A stretch of DNA of 64,000 bases from Sphingobium limneticum (lineage in GTDB: Bacteria; Pseudomonadota; Alphaproteobacteria; Sphingomonadales; Sphingomonadaceae): assembly GCF_008710155.1 (NCBI RefSeq), contig NZ_VYPZ01000007.1, positions 62,001 through 126,000 on the forward strand, in the 5' to 3' direction. The translations under genes were made by a program, and so were the position numbers. A model generated the notes under the pieces. The model saw only the letters and a list, made by a program, of their open reading frames with translations, searched no databases and was not told the origin of the DNA. Shown one piece after another: positions 63,074-64,000 of this stretch (the stretch's first letter is position 1; each line of letters begins with the position of its first letter).

Positions 63074-63099
63074 ATACCGAACCGCCTGAACGGCATGGC

Positions 63100-63582
63100 C
63101 TATTTCTGCGCCGGCGCCTTCACGCCCGCTTCCGCCATCAACGCCTCCCACTGCGGCTTGTCCAGATGGTTGGTGAGATCGGACATATAGGCGTTGGAGG
63201 CATCTTCCCGCATCAGGTCAGCCATGGCGATCTGCCCCAATGTGCCGAACGCCTGCTGGATCGCACCAGCACCTTCATATTTGATCGCCTCGACCGTCTG
63301 CCGATGGCAATCCGTCAGCATCAAACGCTGCATCAGGCCAGCCGCGTTGACGCTCAAGGACTTGGCCTGATCGGCAGATACCTGCGACATATCCTTGATC
63401 TTGGGATTGGAGGCCATCGCGGCAAAAACCCAGCGCAGCAACATCGTCCTGTCCTCGGGCTTTGCCGCGGAAACCAGACAACGGCTCAAATCATCCTGAT
63501 AAAGACCGGCCTGCCCCGCCGTCGCACCAACGCCAACAGCCAAGACTGCAACCACCAGCTTCGCTGCACGTCGCAATTTCAT
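63100..63582 (-). CDS. Secreted hypothetical protein (160 aa)
   Basis: The 160-residue protein has a signal peptide (MKLRRAAKLVVAVLAVGVGA TAGQA) and a helical mature domain with two Cys, one in SRCLVSAAKPEDRTMLLRWV and one in LTDCHRQTVEA, which may form a disulfide. I do not recognise it beyond an SRCLVSAxxxEDRxxLxRW start seen in other small sphingomonad proteins. It is convergent with rsh. ATG 63582 gives the signal; longer frames extend into a low-quality upstream region. Confidence 0.72.
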   Translation of the reverse strand: MKLRRAAKLVVAVLAVGVGATAGQAGLYQDDLSRCLVSAAKPEDRTMLLRWVFAAMASNPKIKDMSQVSADQAKSLSVNAAGLMQRLMLTDCHRQTVEAIKYEGAGAIQQAFGTLGQIAMADLMREDASNAYMSDLTNHLDKPQWEALMAEAGVKAPAQK

Positions 63583-63856
63583 AACTTCTCCCTGTCTATA
63601 CCCCCCATGCCCGTTCGATATGGCATGATAGCTCGCTATCCTCCATCGCGCGCGCCTGCGCAACGAACAGAAACCGCGTGACATCGCCGTCCATTTCCCC
63701 TAATGGCGCGCCAGCAGATCGGTGGCTGAACCCCGCCGATCTTCCGTCCGAGACAGTTGGTGAAGGGAATATGCCCTTCTTAATGCCCAGCCTAGACGGG
63801 GAAAAGTTCTTTACCGAACGGGTCATGCACCCGATTCGGGTCTGCCTGTTCCTTTG

Positions 63857-63962
63857 AGGGGACATGGCCGGTCGATCTCTCCCCTTTCGGACTTAGTGCC
63901 CCGCGCGCCCAACAGGCTTGCGGGTTTTAGCCGTTCGCTTGGACCTTCCGGGCGAAGCGAAC
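63857..63962 (+). ncRNA. Candidate ribosomal-protein L10 leader
   Basis: The region before the last gene folds into at least three stems: AGGGGA/TCCCCT (63857-63862, 63880-63885), CCCGC/GCGGG (63900-63904, 63920-63924) and GTTCGCTT/AAGCGAAC (63933-63940, 63955-63962). This matches the general layout of L10-binding leaders of rplJL operons. The rest of the 63583-63980 gap holds GAAGGG/CCCTTC near 63763-63779 and no gene. Confidence 0.5.
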
Positions 63963-63980
63963 ATGAAGTGGAGTAATGGC

Positions 63981-64000
63981 ATGGATCGTAATCAGAAAGC
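63981..64000 (+). CDS. rplJ: Start of ribosomal protein L10 gene (partial)
   Basis: The frame from ATG 63981 reads MDRNQKA before the window ends. This matches the N-terminus of alphaproteobacterial L10, and GTGGAG lies upstream. The structured leader in front supports the call. Only seven residues are visible. Confidence 0.6.

Noticed and set aside
61634..63151. A 505-codon frame opposite rsh
   Set aside because: Antisense shadow of a well-defined Rsh protein.
63596..63865. An 89-codon minus frame upstream of rplJ
   Set aside because: It overlaps the leader structures, lacks a family and has an unconvincing start.

Overview
The window is a high-GC chromosomal segment with densely packed genes, typical of an alphaproteobacterium of the Sphingomonadaceae (Sphingobium/Sphingomonas type). 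Lineage markers are a GapR (DUF2312) gene, DUF1244, a DUF1476 ATPase-inhibitor zeta homologue, a two-gene methionine synthase, an aceA gene divergent from a ScfR/RamB-type regulator, a bifunctional Rsh, and many small lipoproteins of the kind common in sphingomonads. Nearly all genes are core chromosomal genes. No phage, integrase, transposase, CRISPR array, tRNA or rRNA was recognised.

Layout. 1-5650: amino-acid permease, dnaK-dnaJ, a copper-chaperone-like lipoprotein and an HEXXH protein. 5900-10100: a small unknown ORF, an ATP-grasp enzyme and sdhCDA without sdhB. 10299-17904: a soluble chemotaxis receptor, prmA, a dienelactone hydrolase, ruvC, yebC, ybjQ, gapR, DUF1244, pyk and rpmJ (found by eye). 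18116-25274: a DUF4136 lipoprotein with an M14 carboxypeptidase, a PadR/DUF2218 pair, a threonine synthase-like enzyme, hrcA-grpE, a DUF6438 lipoprotein and rph. 25393-31500: rdgB and hemW, with a lipoprotein and a CAP-domain gene inserted on the other strand, then a BlaI/M56 pair. 31515-35495: DUF1476-bolA-grxD, leuC-(37-codon ORF)-leuD and a GST. 35926-43473: a Tat-type DUF885 protein, aceA with its divergent regulator, a glycosyltransferase and a beta-helix protein. 43569-49870: DUF488 and the methionine operon. 50094-53815: small envelope proteins, a phytase-like esterase, rpmB and tadA. 53777-63582: a GT-C-like membrane protein and GtrA, AraC regulator/SDR, a LytTR two-component system, HxlR, rsh and a secreted protein. 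The window ends in the first codons of what looks like rplJ, preceded by a structured leader.

Themes. Several groups form functional units: the heat-shock machines DnaK/DnaJ and GrpE/HrcA; Grx4-BolA next to the Fe-S enzyme LeuCD; the MetF-MetH methyl cycle under an ArsR-methyltransferase fusion regulator whose 20-bp dyad sits directly at its start codon; and a BlaI repressor with a TACAGATGTA operator in front of its own operon.

Intergenic space is unusually rich in hairpin repeats. At least six families recur (called A-F below). They lie mostly between convergent genes, but also inside operons, and one family-B copy carries a family-A fragment in its arm. The most interesting local novelties are the 37-codon membrane-peptide ORF overlapping both leuC and leuD, the RBS-masking hairpin in front of leuC, the methionine regulator with its operator, the His-rich PadR/DUF2218 module, and the Asn/Ala-repeat lipoprotein. 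I do not see a clear multi-gene system of a wholly unknown kind.
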